A stretch of 40,375 nt of DNA, from contig VGNK01000003.1 of the NCBI GenBank assembly GCA_016866055.1, forward strand, positions 1 through 40,375, written 5' to 3'. The position numbers and the translations under genes were made by a program. A model generated the notes under the pieces. It worked only from the letters and a program-made list of their open reading frames with translations, was not told the origin of the DNA and searched no databases. Of this stretch, positions 16,622 through 24,407 are shown piece after piece. The DNA comes from Chloroflexota bacterium. GTDB lineage: Bacteria > Chloroflexota > Dehalococcoidia > UBA2979. Each line of letters opens with the position of its first letter. The first letter of the stretch is position 1.

Positions 16622-17053
16622 ATGGCGGATCAGGTCTACTTCGAGGACGTGAAAGAGGGCGATGCGATCCCGGAGCTGCGCAAGAACTGCTCGACCCAGC
16701 AGCTCGTGATCTGGGCCGCCGCCTCCGGTGACTTCTACCAGATCCACTACGACATGAGCTTCGCGAAGAGCACCGGCCTCGACAACATCATCGTGCACGG
16801 CGCGCTGAAGAACGCGTTCCTCGGCCAGTTGCTGCACGACTGGGTCGGCGTGGCCGGCAAGGTGCGCGAGTTCGGGTGCCAGTACCGCGGCATGGACTAC
16901 CCCAACCAGGACATCGTCTGCCGCGGCGTGGTGACGAAGAAGTACGTCGAGGGCGAGCAGCACTTCGTGGAGCTCGACGTCTGGACGGAGAACCCGCAGG
17001 GTCAGAGGACGACCCCGGGCACAGCCAGGGTGGTTCTGCCGAGTCGCGGCTAG
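16622..17053 (+). CDS. MaoC-like (R)-specific enoyl-CoA hydratase subunit
   Basis: 143-residue hot-dog hydratase. It carries the hydratase-2 motif as ASGDFYQIHYD, with catalytic D37 and H42, followed by the helix segment IIVHGALKNAFLGQLLHDW. It hydrates trans-2-enoyl-CoA to (R)-3-hydroxyacyl-CoA, or performs the reverse dehydration. I start at the ATG of MADQVYFEDV, preceded by GGAGGGAG; an ATG eight codons earlier would include the ribosome site in the coding region. Probably forms a heterodimer with the preceding MaoC-like protein, 41 bp upstream, and passes its product to the SDRs. Confidence 0.9.
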   Translation: MADQVYFEDVKEGDAIPELRKNCSTQQLVIWAAASGDFYQIHYDMSFAKSTGLDNIIVHGALKNAFLGQLLHDWVGVAGKVREFGCQYRGMDYPNQDIVCRGVVTKKYVEGEQHFVELDVWTENPQGQRTTPGTARVVLPSRG

Positions 17054-17120
17054 CCGCCGGCTCGCTGGTTCCGAACGCATCTCGGAGAGGCCCTGCGAGG
17101 GGCCGTGGAAGGACGCAGGG

Positions 17121-18101
17121 ATGGGTGCACTGGACGGCAAGGTCGCCGTCGTCACCGGAGCGGGCCGCGGCATCGGCCGCGGGATCGCGATGCTCTTCGC
17201 TCGGGAGGGTGCAAGGGTCGTCGTGAACGACCCGGGTGTGAACGTGGACGGCACCGGCGGCGACGGCGGTCCGGCGCAGCAGGTCGTCGACGAGATCAAG
17301 AAGGCGGGCGGGACGGCGGTCGCGAACCTCGAGACCGTGGCCACGGTCGCCGGCGGTGAGTCGATGGTCAAGCAGGCCGTCGACGCCTATGGCCGCATCG
17401 ACATCGTGGTGAACACGGCGGGCATCCTGCGGGACCGCATGGTGTTCAACATGAGCCAGCAGGAGTGGGACGACGTGATCGCCGTCCACCTCAAGGGTCA
17501 CTACAACACGATCAAGCCGGCGTCCGTGCTGATGCGGCAGCAGCGCTACGGCCGCATCATCAACTTCTCGTCGACGTCGGGGATCATCGGCAACACCGGC
17601 CAGGTGAACTACGGGGCCGCCAAGGCTGCGATCGCCGGGCTCACGCGCGTGATCGCGCGCGACCTCGGGCGCTACGGGGTCACCTGCAACGCGATCGCCC
17701 CCGGCGCGGCGACGCGCATGACGCAGACGGTGCCGGACTCCGCGCGGCAGCTGCGCGCGCAGGCCGGCGTGCAGGGCGCCGCGTCGGAGTCGCAGCCGGC
17801 GCCGCAGAGCGCCTTCCAGGGGCTGCGCGAGCCCGAGTTCGTGGCGCCGATGGTCGGCTTCCTCTGCTCGGACGACGCGTGGGACATCAACGGCTGGGTC
17901 TTCAACGTCTCGGGCGGGACGGTCTCCGTCGCCCACCACCCGACGCCGATGCGCACGGTGTTCACGCCCGGCCTCTGGGATCTCGCCGAGCTCGACGACG
18001 CCGTGAACAACGTGCTGCTCCGCGACCTGCCGAACCCCGCCCCGCCCCGCGAGGACGTCGAGGTGCCCGGCCGCGACACGCCGGCAAAGCCGCTCGCCTA
18101 G
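17121..18101 (+). CDS. SDR dehydrogenase, 3-hydroxyacyl-CoA dehydrogenase-like (copy 1)
   Basis: 326-residue classical short-chain dehydrogenase resembling the (3R)-hydroxyacyl-CoA dehydrogenase part of peroxisomal multifunctional enzyme 2. NAD(P) loop TGAGRGIG (13-20), the insert NDPGVNVDGTGGDGGPA, serine in INFSSTSG (about 151), and the catalytic Y164-x3-K168 in NYGAAK. The usual NNAG motif is NTAG (98-101). The C-terminal extension contains an NPAPPREDVEVPG tail also found in the next gene. ATG with AAGGACGCAGGG upstream. It probably oxidises the (R)-3-hydroxyacyl-CoA made by the MaoC pair. Confidence 0.9.
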   Translation: MGALDGKVAVVTGAGRGIGRGIAMLFAREGARVVVNDPGVNVDGTGGDGGPAQQVVDEIKKAGGTAVANLETVATVAGGESMVKQAVDAYGRIDIVVNTAGILRDRMVFNMSQQEWDDVIAVHLKGHYNTIKPASVLMRQQRYGRIINFSSTSGIIGNTGQVNYGAAKAAIAGLTRVIARDLGRYGVTCNAIAPGAATRMTQTVPDSARQLRAQAGVQGAASESQPAPQSAFQGLREPEFVAPMVGFLCSDDAWDINGWVFNVSGGTVSVAHHPTPMRTVFTPGLWDLAELDDAVNNVLLRDLPNPAPPREDVEVPGRDTPAKPLA

Positions 18102-18123
18102 TCCCGGGGAGAAAGGAACGCAG

Positions 18124-19086
18124 ATGGCAACTCCACTCGAAGGACGCACCGTCGTCGTGACCGGGTCCGGCCGGGGTATCGGGCGCGAGATCGCGCTGCT
18201 CGCCGGCCGGCTCGGCGCCAACGTGATCGTGAACGACCCCGGCGTGAACGTGGACGGCACCGGCGGCGACCAGGGCCCCGCAGGCAAGGTCGCGAAGGAG
18301 ATCCGCGACGCCGGCGGCAAGGCCTCGGCGAACTACGACACCGTCGCCACCCCCGAGGGCGGCGAGGCGATGATCAAGCAGGCGGTCGACGAGTTCGGCC
18401 GGGTCGACGGCGTCGTGCACGTCGCCGGCATCCTGCGCGACCGCATGATCTTCAACATGAGCGAGCAGGAGTGGGACGACGTCGTCGCCGTCCACCTCAC
18501 CGGCTTCTTCAACGTCTCGAAGCCGGCGTCCGTGCTCATGCGCCAGCAGCGCTTCGGCCGCATCATCGGCTTCTCGTCCGGCTCCGGCCTGAACGGGAAC
18601 ACCGGCCAGGCGAACTACGGGGCGGCGAAGGCCGGCATCGCCGGCATGGCGCGCTGCCTCGCGCGCGACCTCGGCCGCTACGGGGTCACCGCGAACGCGA
18701 TCGCGCCGGGCGCGAACACCCGCATGACGCAGACGGTCCCGGACGCCGCGCGCCAGCTGCGCTCGCGCGCCGGCATCCAGGGCCAGCAGCGGCAGCCGAG
18801 TATCGTCAACCAGCTTCGCGAGCCGAAGTACGTCGCGCCGATGGTGTGCTACCTGCTCACCGACCAGGCGTGGAACATCAACGGCAAGGTCTTCAACGTC
18901 TCTGGCGGGCAGGTCAGCGTCTCCTGGGAGGAGACGCCGGACCGCACGATCGCCAAGCCGGGCATGTGGGACATCGACGAGCTGCGCGCGCTCGTGCCCG
19001 CGATGATGCAGGGGCTGCGCAACCCGGCGCCGCCTCCGCCGGACCTCGAGGTCCCGGGCCGCGCCGAAGCGGCGGCCTCGGCCTAG
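18124..19086 (+). CDS. SDR dehydrogenase, 3-hydroxyacyl-CoA dehydrogenase-like (copy 2)
   Basis: 320-residue paralogue of the preceding protein, aligning along the whole length: the same NDPGVNVDGTGGD insert, the same AGILRDRM and WDDV segments, and the same Pro-rich tail NPAPPPPDLEVPGR. Nucleotide loop TGSGRGIG, catalytic Y165 and K169. The NNAG motif is HVAG here, so it has diverged further from the classical pattern than copy 1. 22 bp behind copy 1 with its own GGAGAAAGGA site. Tandem duplication with specialisation is likely, either different chain types or a heteromeric enzyme. A strong terminator follows. Confidence 0.9.
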   Translation: MATPLEGRTVVVTGSGRGIGREIALLAGRLGANVIVNDPGVNVDGTGGDQGPAGKVAKEIRDAGGKASANYDTVATPEGGEAMIKQAVDEFGRVDGVVHVAGILRDRMIFNMSEQEWDDVVAVHLTGFFNVSKPASVLMRQQRFGRIIGFSSGSGLNGNTGQANYGAAKAGIAGMARCLARDLGRYGVTANAIAPGANTRMTQTVPDAARQLRSRAGIQGQQRQPSIVNQLREPKYVAPMVCYLLTDQAWNINGKVFNVSGGQVSVSWEETPDRTIAKPGMWDIDELRALVPAMMQGLRNPAPPPPDLEVPGRAEAAASA

Positions 19087-19118
19087 CAACGACGGCACCT
19101 GCCGACGGCGGGAAGCGA

Positions 19119-19144
19119 GGAGGGGCCATCTGGGTGGCCCCTCC
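19119..19144. terminator. Terminator after the second SDR
   Basis: Perfect 10-bp stem GGAGGGGCCA / TGGCCCCTCC with a 6-nt loop, followed by GAGTTTCTC, 32 nt past the SDR stop. It also lies between convergent genes and may serve the GNAT gene from the other side. Confidence 0.8.
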
Positions 19145-19175
19145 GAGTTTCTCCGCACCCGGCCCGCCGGCCGGC

Positions 19176-19751
19176 CTAGCCGTCGCCGGCCATGCCCGCT
19201 TCCCCGCGGTGCTCCGTCGCCAGGTCCCCCGGCGTGATCTCCATGTAGACGAACTCGTAGCCGCCGCGGTGCACGTCGCCGAGCGAGCGGAACCCCACGC
19301 GGCGGAAGCACTGCTGCGCGCGATAGTTCCACGCGAGCGTGTGCAGGTAGACGCGGCGCAGGCCGAGCTCGTGGAACAGATAGCGCACCATCGTGCAGAC
19401 GGCGTCGGTGCCGTACCCGCGCGACCAGCAGTCGCGCTCGCCGATCGTCACCCCGAGCTCCGCCTCCGCCCGGTGGGCGTCGTATGCGTAATACATCACG
19501 TTCCCGATGTGCCTGCCGGTCTCGAGGTCGTCGATCGCGAAGGTGCGCCGGTGGCTCGCCGGGTACCGAATCTCCTCGGCCAGGCTCGCGGCGAAGGAGC
19601 GGAGCGACATCGTGATGGGCCGCGCGGCGTCGTACGCGGCGAGCTCGGGATCGACGCGCCAGGCGTAGTCGCGGTCCGCGTCCTCGACGTGCTTCTCGCG
19701 CAGCCGCACGAGGCGCCCGGTGGCGACCGTCCCAGGCTGCGTCGCGGTCAC
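19176..19751 (-). CDS. GNAT-family N-acetyltransferase (RimJ/RimL-like)
   Basis: 191-residue acetyltransferase. The acetyl-CoA loop reads CWSRGYGTDAV (about 107-117), followed by the motif-B helix region LFHELGLRRVYLHTLAWNYRAQQCFRRVGF typical of the RimJ/RimL subgroup, which acetylates N-termini or small amines. The N-terminal LVRLREKHVEDADRDYAWRVDPE is the usual first strand and helix. The start overlaps the Nudix stop by 4 nt (ATGA), so both are one unit. Substrate unknown. Confidence 0.88.
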   Translation of the reverse strand: MTATQPGTVATGRLVRLREKHVEDADRDYAWRVDPELAAYDAARPITMSLRSFAASLAEEIRYPASHRRTFAIDDLETGRHIGNVMYYAYDAHRAEAELGVTIGERDCWSRGYGTDAVCTMVRYLFHELGLRRVYLHTLAWNYRAQQCFRRVGFRSLGDVHRGGYEFVYMEITPGDLATEHRGEAGMAGDG

Positions 19752-20221
19752 TGCGGCATCCGATCGACGATCTCCGCCGCGTTACGGAGGATGTGCATCT
19801 GGTTGCGGTGCGTGAGCAACCGCTCAGCCTCGTGGATGTCGAACCAGCCCACGATCTCGTGCTCGCCGTCGTGCGCGGCGGGGTGACCGCCGGTGGGCGC
19901 GAAGAGGAAGTGGTAGACGATCTTGTCCACGATCACCCCGTCCGCGTCCTGGAAGCGGTACTGCACCGTGCCGAGGGCCTCGACGAGGCGCACGGCGAGC
20001 CCGGTCTCCTCCGTGACTTCCCGGACCGCGGTCTGCTCATGGCTCTCCCCCGGCTCGGGCGTGCCCTTTGGGAGCGCCCAGAGACCCTGGCTCGGCCGCC
20101 CCACGAGGACCACCTCGATCCCGTGCCCCCCGCGACGGTAGATCACCCCGCCCGCGGATGTCGCCTGCCTCGTCGCCTCCGCCCGCGCGCCTTGCGCTCG
20201 GTCGGCCCGCTCGCGCGTCAC
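19748..20221 (-). CDS. Nudix hydrolase
   Basis: 157-residue Nudix protein that cleaves a nucleoside diphosphate linked to another moiety. The full Nudix box G-x5-E-x7-R-E-U-x-E-E-x-G is present as GTPEPGE...REVTEETG, preceded by LWALPKG, which is typical of Ap4A hydrolase and MutT-like members. The first 20 residues are a charged leader. The start overlaps the HEAT-repeat gene stop (20218-20221). Precise substrate cannot be assigned. Confidence 0.9.
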   Translation of the reverse strand: MTRERADRAQGARAEATRQATSAGGVIYRRGGHGIEVVLVGRPSQGLWALPKGTPEPGESHEQTAVREVTEETGLAVRLVEALGTVQYRFQDADGVIVDKIVYHFLFAPTGGHPAAHDGEHEIVGWFDIHEAERLLTHRNQMHILRNAAEIVDRMPQ

Positions 20222-21285
20222 CGCTCGCGCTCCTCGTCGCCCTCGCCGTCGTCCCGACCGCCCTGATCCGGGGAGCCGCCGAAGTCCGGGTCGCGGTCCT
20301 CGTCGTCCGCCATCGGCATCGTCAGCATCTGCACCTCGGCGAGCGCCTCGCGCACCGCGCGGCGGAGGTGCGGCTCGCCGCGCTCCCGGAGCATGCGGGT
20401 GAGGATACGCTCCGACTCGTCGTTGCCGATCTCGCCGAGCGCCCGCACCGCCGCGACCTGCACGTCCTCGTCGCTGTCCTCGAGCAGCATCGTGAGCGGC
20501 GTGACGGCCTCGTCCGCCAGGAGCTCGCCCGCCGAGGTGGCCGACACCGCGCGGATCTCCGCGTCCTCATCGTCGAAGTGGTAGACGAGGATCGGCAGCC
20601 ACGAGTCCGAGGCGTTGCGCCCCATCGCGCGCAGGGCCGCGACGCGCAGCCGGTGGTTGCCGATCTCGTAGGTCTCGGAGATCAGCTCCGCGACTGACTC
20701 GTCCGACCACGCCCCGAGCGCCTCGAGCGCGCGCGCCCGCACCTCGTCTTGTTCCTCGATGTCCTCGACCGCCTCGCGCAATGTCGAGGCGAGCTCCTCG
20801 GCGTCGTCCTCGGAGAGCAGCGCAAACTCCATCGCGAGCACCCAGCGGCCGAGCGCGTCCGCCACCTCTGCGCGGACGCCCGACTCCGCATCGTCCCGCA
20901 GCTGGCGCGTCAGCAGCCGCATGTACTCCGGCCGCTCCTGCTCCCAGAGCCCGCGCACCGCGAGGATGCGCGTGGCCACGTCCGGGTCGCGCAGCGCCGA
21001 GAGGTGGATGCGGTGGAAGTTGAGCGTCGCGTCCTCCGCGGAGAGCTGGTGCAGCTTCGCGAGCACCTCGCGCCGTCGCTCGGCCGACAGCTGCGGCCAG
21101 AGCCGGACGAAGCGCATCACGACGGCGTCCGTCGGGTGGTGCAGCGCCCGCAGGTGCGCGTACTCGAGCGGCTCCCCGGCGGCGATCGCGCTCACGACGT
21201 CATCGGCCGGCGGCAGCATCGCCGGGCGGTCGTCGCGATCGGGCCCGTCGTCGCGCGGCCCGGATCGGCCACGGTCTTCTGTCAC
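20218..21285 (-). CDS. HEAT-repeat protein
   Basis: 355-residue alpha-helical repeat protein, probably a scaffold or regulator. At least five HEAT-like units are seen, e.g. DPDVATRILAVRGLWEQ, SGVRAEVADALGRWV, DEVRARALEALGAWSD, HRLRVAALRAMGRNA, DAEIRAVSATSAGEL and DEDVQVAAVRALGEIG. The tail is acidic and disordered. I start at the GTG (VTEDRGRSG), which has GGAGAGC upstream and a candidate extended -10 just before; an upstream ATG would run through that promoter and add an unconserved Arg-rich stretch. No enzyme motif, so function unknown. Overlaps Nudix and GNAT genes downstream. Confidence 0.85.
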   Translation of the reverse strand: MTEDRGRSGPRDDGPDRDDRPAMLPPADDVVSAIAAGEPLEYAHLRALHHPTDAVVMRFVRLWPQLSAERRREVLAKLHQLSAEDATLNFHRIHLSALRDPDVATRILAVRGLWEQERPEYMRLLTRQLRDDAESGVRAEVADALGRWVLAMEFALLSEDDAEELASTLREAVEDIEEQDEVRARALEALGAWSDESVAELISETYEIGNHRLRVAALRAMGRNASDSWLPILVYHFDDEDAEIRAVSATSAGELLADEAVTPLTMLLEDSDEDVQVAAVRALGEIGNDESERILTRMLRERGEPHLRRAVREALAEVQMLTMPMADDEDRDPDFGGSPDQGGRDDGEGDEERER

Positions 21286-21304
21286 GCTCGGCTCTCCGTT
21301 CGCG

Positions 21305-21313
21305 ATTCTAGCA
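21305..21313 (-). promoter_or_regulatory. Candidate extended -10 promoter of the HEAT/Nudix/GNAT unit
   Basis: Minus strand TGCTAGAAT: an extended -10 (TG-N-TAGAAT) one base off consensus, in the 127-bp gap between gpsA and the HEAT gene. No good -35 box is seen, as is usual for extended -10 promoters. The leader would be only about 13 nt. Confidence 0.45.
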
Positions 21314-21412
21314 ACGCGCGCCGGGTGGGCTCGCCAGACCGGCCGGCGCATGCCCGGCGGGCGCGTGCCCCCGAGGACTGCGCGCGCCCGCATGCGCCGC
21401 CGGATCGAGCGC

Positions 21413-22417
21413 TCAGGCGCGCTCGCGCTTCGGCTCCCGCGCCATCAGCGCGCGGACGGCCGCCTCCGGGGCGACGCCGTCGTAGAGGATCGCATGCAGC
21501 CCGGCCGTGATCGGCAGCTCGACGCCGAGGCGCCCCGCGAGCCGGAGCGCCGCCGGCACGGTCGTCGCGCCCTCGGCGGTCTCCCCGATCGCGCGCAGCG
21601 CAGACTCGAGCGGTTCGCCCCGCGCGAGCAGCTCGCCGAGCCGCCGGTTCCGCGAGAGCGGACTGTACGAGGTGGCTACCAGGTCGCCGACGCCCGCGAG
21701 CCCCTGGAAGGTGAGCGGATCGGCGCCCGCCGCCACCCCCAGCCGCGTCATCTCCGCGAGCCCGCGCGTCACGATCGCCGCCTTCGCGTTGTCGCCGTAG
21801 CCGAACGCGTCGACCATCCCGGCGGCGATCGCGATCACGTTCTTCAGCGCGCCGCCGAACTCGACCCCGACGATGTCCTCCGTCGTGTACACGCGCAGGA
21901 GCTCCGTGTGAAACGCCGCGCGCAGCGCGTCGAGCGGTCCGTCGCGGGAGGCGATGACCGTCGTCCCCGGCATGCCCGCGGCGATCTCGCGCGAGAGGTT
22001 GGGGCCCGAGAGCGCGGCGACGGCGCGTCCGGGCAGCGCCTCCGCGAGGAGCTCGGACATCCGCCGCCCGCTCTCCACGTCGATGCCCTTGGTCGCGCTC
22101 AGCAGCGCGGCGTCCGGCGCGACGGCGCCGGCGATCGCGGAGGCGTTCGCGTAGAGCGTGCGCGAGGGAACGGCGAAGCAGACCAGGTCGGCGCCGGCGA
22201 CGGCCTGGGTCGCCGGGAGCACCTCGAGGCCGGGGGGGAAGGCGACGCCCGGGAGGCGCCGGGCGTTGACTCGGCGCGCGTTGAGCTCCGCGGACTCCTC
22301 GGACGTGCGTGCGGCGAGCACGGTGGGCATCCCGCGGCGCGCGAGGTGGATCGCCAGCGTCGTGCCCCACGCGGTCGGACCGACCACGGCGGCGTGGCGG
22401 ATTGGAGGATCGGTCAC
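21413..22417 (-). CDS. gpsA: Glycerol-3-phosphate dehydrogenase [NAD(P)+]
   Basis: Makes sn-glycerol 3-phosphate from dihydroxyacetone phosphate for phospholipid synthesis; cytosolic. 334 residues from a GTG. Recognisable: the nucleotide loop AVVGPTAWGTTLA, ALSGPNLSREIAAGMP, GVEFGGALKNVIAIAAGMVDAFGYGDNAKAA with the catalytic lysine, and GLAGVGDLVATSYSPLSRNRRLGE. The loop has Thr in place of the second glycine of G-x-G-x-x-G; I recall a similar loop in Chloroflexota GpsA, so this looks lineage-specific rather than a defect. It follows plsY by 29 bp, a sensible pairing since PlsY uses its product. Confidence 0.95.
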   Translation of the reverse strand: MTDPPIRHAAVVGPTAWGTTLAIHLARRGMPTVLAARTSEESAELNARRVNARRLPGVAFPPGLEVLPATQAVAGADLVCFAVPSRTLYANASAIAGAVAPDAALLSATKGIDVESGRRMSELLAEALPGRAVAALSGPNLSREIAAGMPGTTVIASRDGPLDALRAAFHTELLRVYTTEDIVGVEFGGALKNVIAIAAGMVDAFGYGDNAKAAIVTRGLAEMTRLGVAAGADPLTFQGLAGVGDLVATSYSPLSRNRRLGELLARGEPLESALRAIGETAEGATTVPAALRLAGRLGVELPITAGLHAILYDGVAPEAAVRALMAREPKRERA

Positions 22418-22446
22418 GACGGCGGCGCGGTGACGCCCACCCGCAC

Positions 22447-23073
22447 TCAGGCCGACGTCGGCGGGCGGGGGGTACCACCCTGCCCCAGCTTCGGCTCGGT
22501 GCCCGCGAGCAGCCGCCGGATGTTCCCCAGGTGATTGAACTCGATGGCGAGCATCGTGAGGACGGCGAAGACGAGGTACTCGCGGGCGGCGAGCCCGGCC
22601 AGCACCAGTCCCACGAGCACCACGAAGCCGAGGAAGACGCTCACGACCGACATCAGCGAGGCGTAGCGCCAGATCGCGAGCACGACCGCCGCGAACGCGC
22701 CCACCGCCACCCCGGCGATCGGGTTCACCGCGAGGAACGCGCCGAACGCCGTCGCGACGCCTCGCCCGCCCCGGAAGCCGGCGAACACCGGCCAGGTGTG
22801 CCCCACGACGGAGGCCAGCCCCCCGAGCGCCGCCGCCCACGGGTCGTCGAAGAGGAAGCGCCCGACGAGCACGGGGGCCGCGCCCTTCACGACGTCGAGC
22901 AGCACCACGAGCAGCGCCCACCGCAGCCCGTACGTGCGCAGAGCGTTCGTGAAGCCCGTCTTGCCGGAGCCGTACTTGCGGAGGTCGTCGAAGCCGGCGA
23001 CCCGGCCGACGAGGAGCCCGACCGGTACCGAGCCGAGCAGATACCCGATGAGCCCGCCCGCGAGCCCCGTCAC
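22447..23073 (-). CDS. plsY: Acyl-phosphate:glycerol-3-phosphate acyltransferase
   Basis: Integral membrane enzyme that puts the first acyl chain on glycerol 3-phosphate, using acyl phosphate. 208 residues with several hydrophobic helices. Family loops are present: GSGKTGFTNALRTYG (usually GSGNIGATN), GHTWPVFAGFRGGRGVATAFG, and the C-terminal HLGNIRRLLAGTEPKLG. The GTG start overlaps the der stop (GTGA). Sits between der and gpsA, a common arrangement. Confidence 0.95.
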   Translation of the reverse strand: MTGLAGGLIGYLLGSVPVGLLVGRVAGFDDLRKYGSGKTGFTNALRTYGLRWALLVVLLDVVKGAAPVLVGRFLFDDPWAAALGGLASVVGHTWPVFAGFRGGRGVATAFGAFLAVNPIAGVAVGAFAAVVLAIWRYASLMSVVSVFLGFVVLVGLVLAGLAAREYLVFAVLTMLAIEFNHLGNIRRLLAGTEPKLGQGGTPRPPTSA

Positions 23074-24407
23074 GCCCCCACCTCGAATCGGTCCTCCGAA
23101 CGCCGACGAAGCAGCAGGCGGATCGCCGTGCCCTCGAAGTCGAACGCCTCTCGGATTGTATTCTCCAGGAACCGCCGATACGAGAAGTGCACCAGCGCGG
23201 GCTCGTTCACGAAGACCACGAACGTCGGCGGATTCACATCGGCCTGGGTCGCGTAGAGGATCTTCAACCGCCGGCGCCCCGCGCTCGGCGGCGCGTGTTG
23301 CGCGGTGGCGCGGTGAATCACGCGGTTGAGCTCCGAGGTCTGCACCCGGCGCCCGCGCACCTCGGCGATGTGGACGGCTGCCTGCAGCAGGTCCGCGATC
23401 CCCTCGCCCCGGAGCGCCGAGGTGAAGTGGATCGGCGCCCACGGCGCGAAGCGATAGCGCGCATCGAGCGACTTGGCGAACTGGTGACGGTCGGTCCCCG
23501 GCTCGCTCAGGTCCCACTTGTTGACGACGAGCACGAGCCCCTTGGCCTGGTCCACCGCGTAGCCCGCGATGTGCATGTCCTGGGCCGTGATCGCCTCCTC
23601 GCGATCGATCACCAGGAAGACAACGTCGGCTCGATCGATCGCGTGCTGTGCGCGCTGCACGGAGTGCCGCTCGACGCCGCGCCCGATCCTTCCCCGGCGT
23701 CGGATGCCGGCGGTGTCGACGAGCAGCATCGAGTGGCCCTCGAAGGCGAAGGGGGTGTCGATCGTGTCGCGCGTGGTGCCCGGGATCTCGGAGACGAGCG
23801 TGCGCTCCTCGCCGAGGATCGCGTTGACGAGCGACGACTTGCCGACGTTCGGCCGCCCGACGATCGCGACGCGGACGCCCTCGAAGCGGTCGCCCGTACG
23901 GGCGCCCCCGACGACGTCGAGGATCCCGTCCATCAGGTCGCCGACGCCCTGTCCGTGCAGCGCCGACACAAAGTGGGCCTCCCCGAAGCCGAGCGCGTAG
24001 AGGTCCGGGAGCGAGTCGCGCGCGCGGGCCACGTCGCTCTTCGTCGCGACGAGGATCACCGGGATCCCGACGCGGCGGAGGATGTCCGCGACCTCCTCGT
24101 CGCCCGCGGTGAGGCCGGTGACGGCGTCGACGAGGAAGAGCGCGGCGTCGGCCTCGCGCAGCGCGCGGTCGACGCCGGCGCGGACGAGCGGGTTGAAGGG
24201 GTCCTCCTCCGGCCCGAGCAGGCCGCCCGTGTCGACCACGCGGACGTGCCGCCCTCGCCACTCGAAGGCGCCGTAGTTCCGGTCGCGCGTGGTCCCGGGC
24301 AGGTCCTCGACGAGCGCCCGGTTCGAGCGAGTGAGGCGGTTGAAGAGCGCGGACTTCCCGACGTTGGACCGGCCGACGATCGCCACGAGCGGGGGGCGGT
24401 CGCTCAT
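23070..24407 (-). CDS. der: Ribosome-associated GTPase Der (EngA)
   Basis: Double-domain GTPase needed for 50S ribosome assembly. 445 residues: first G domain with GRSNVGKS (12-19), DTGG and TKSD; second G domain with GRPNVGKS, DTAGIRRRGR and NKWD; then a KH-like C-terminal domain ending RFLENTIREAFDFEGTAIRL. All GTPase motifs are intact. The ATG overlaps the cdaR stop (ATGA) and the stop overlaps the plsY start, so translation is coupled across three genes. Confidence 0.97.
   Translation of the reverse strand: MSDRPPLVAIVGRSNVGKSALFNRLTRSNRALVEDLPGTTRDRNYGAFEWRGRHVRVVDTGGLLGPEEDPFNPLVRAGVDRALREADAALFLVDAVTGLTAGDEEVADILRRVGIPVILVATKSDVARARDSLPDLYALGFGEAHFVSALHGQGVGDLMDGILDVVGGARTGDRFEGVRVAIVGRPNVGKSSLVNAILGEERTLVSEIPGTTRDTIDTPFAFEGHSMLLVDTAGIRRRGRIGRGVERHSVQRAQHAIDRADVVFLVIDREEAITAQDMHIAGYAVDQAKGLVLVVNKWDLSEPGTDRHQFAKSLDARYRFAPWAPIHFTSALRGEGIADLLQAAVHIAEVRGRRVQTSELNRVIHRATAQHAPPSAGRRRLKILYATQADVNPPTFVVFVNEPALVHFSYRRFLENTIREAFDFEGTAIRLLLRRRSEDRFEVGA

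Noticed and set aside
17089-17104. Hairpin GGCCC-N6-GGGCC before the first SDR gene as attenuator
   Set aside because: Only a 5-bp stem in GC-rich DNA, with no supporting features.
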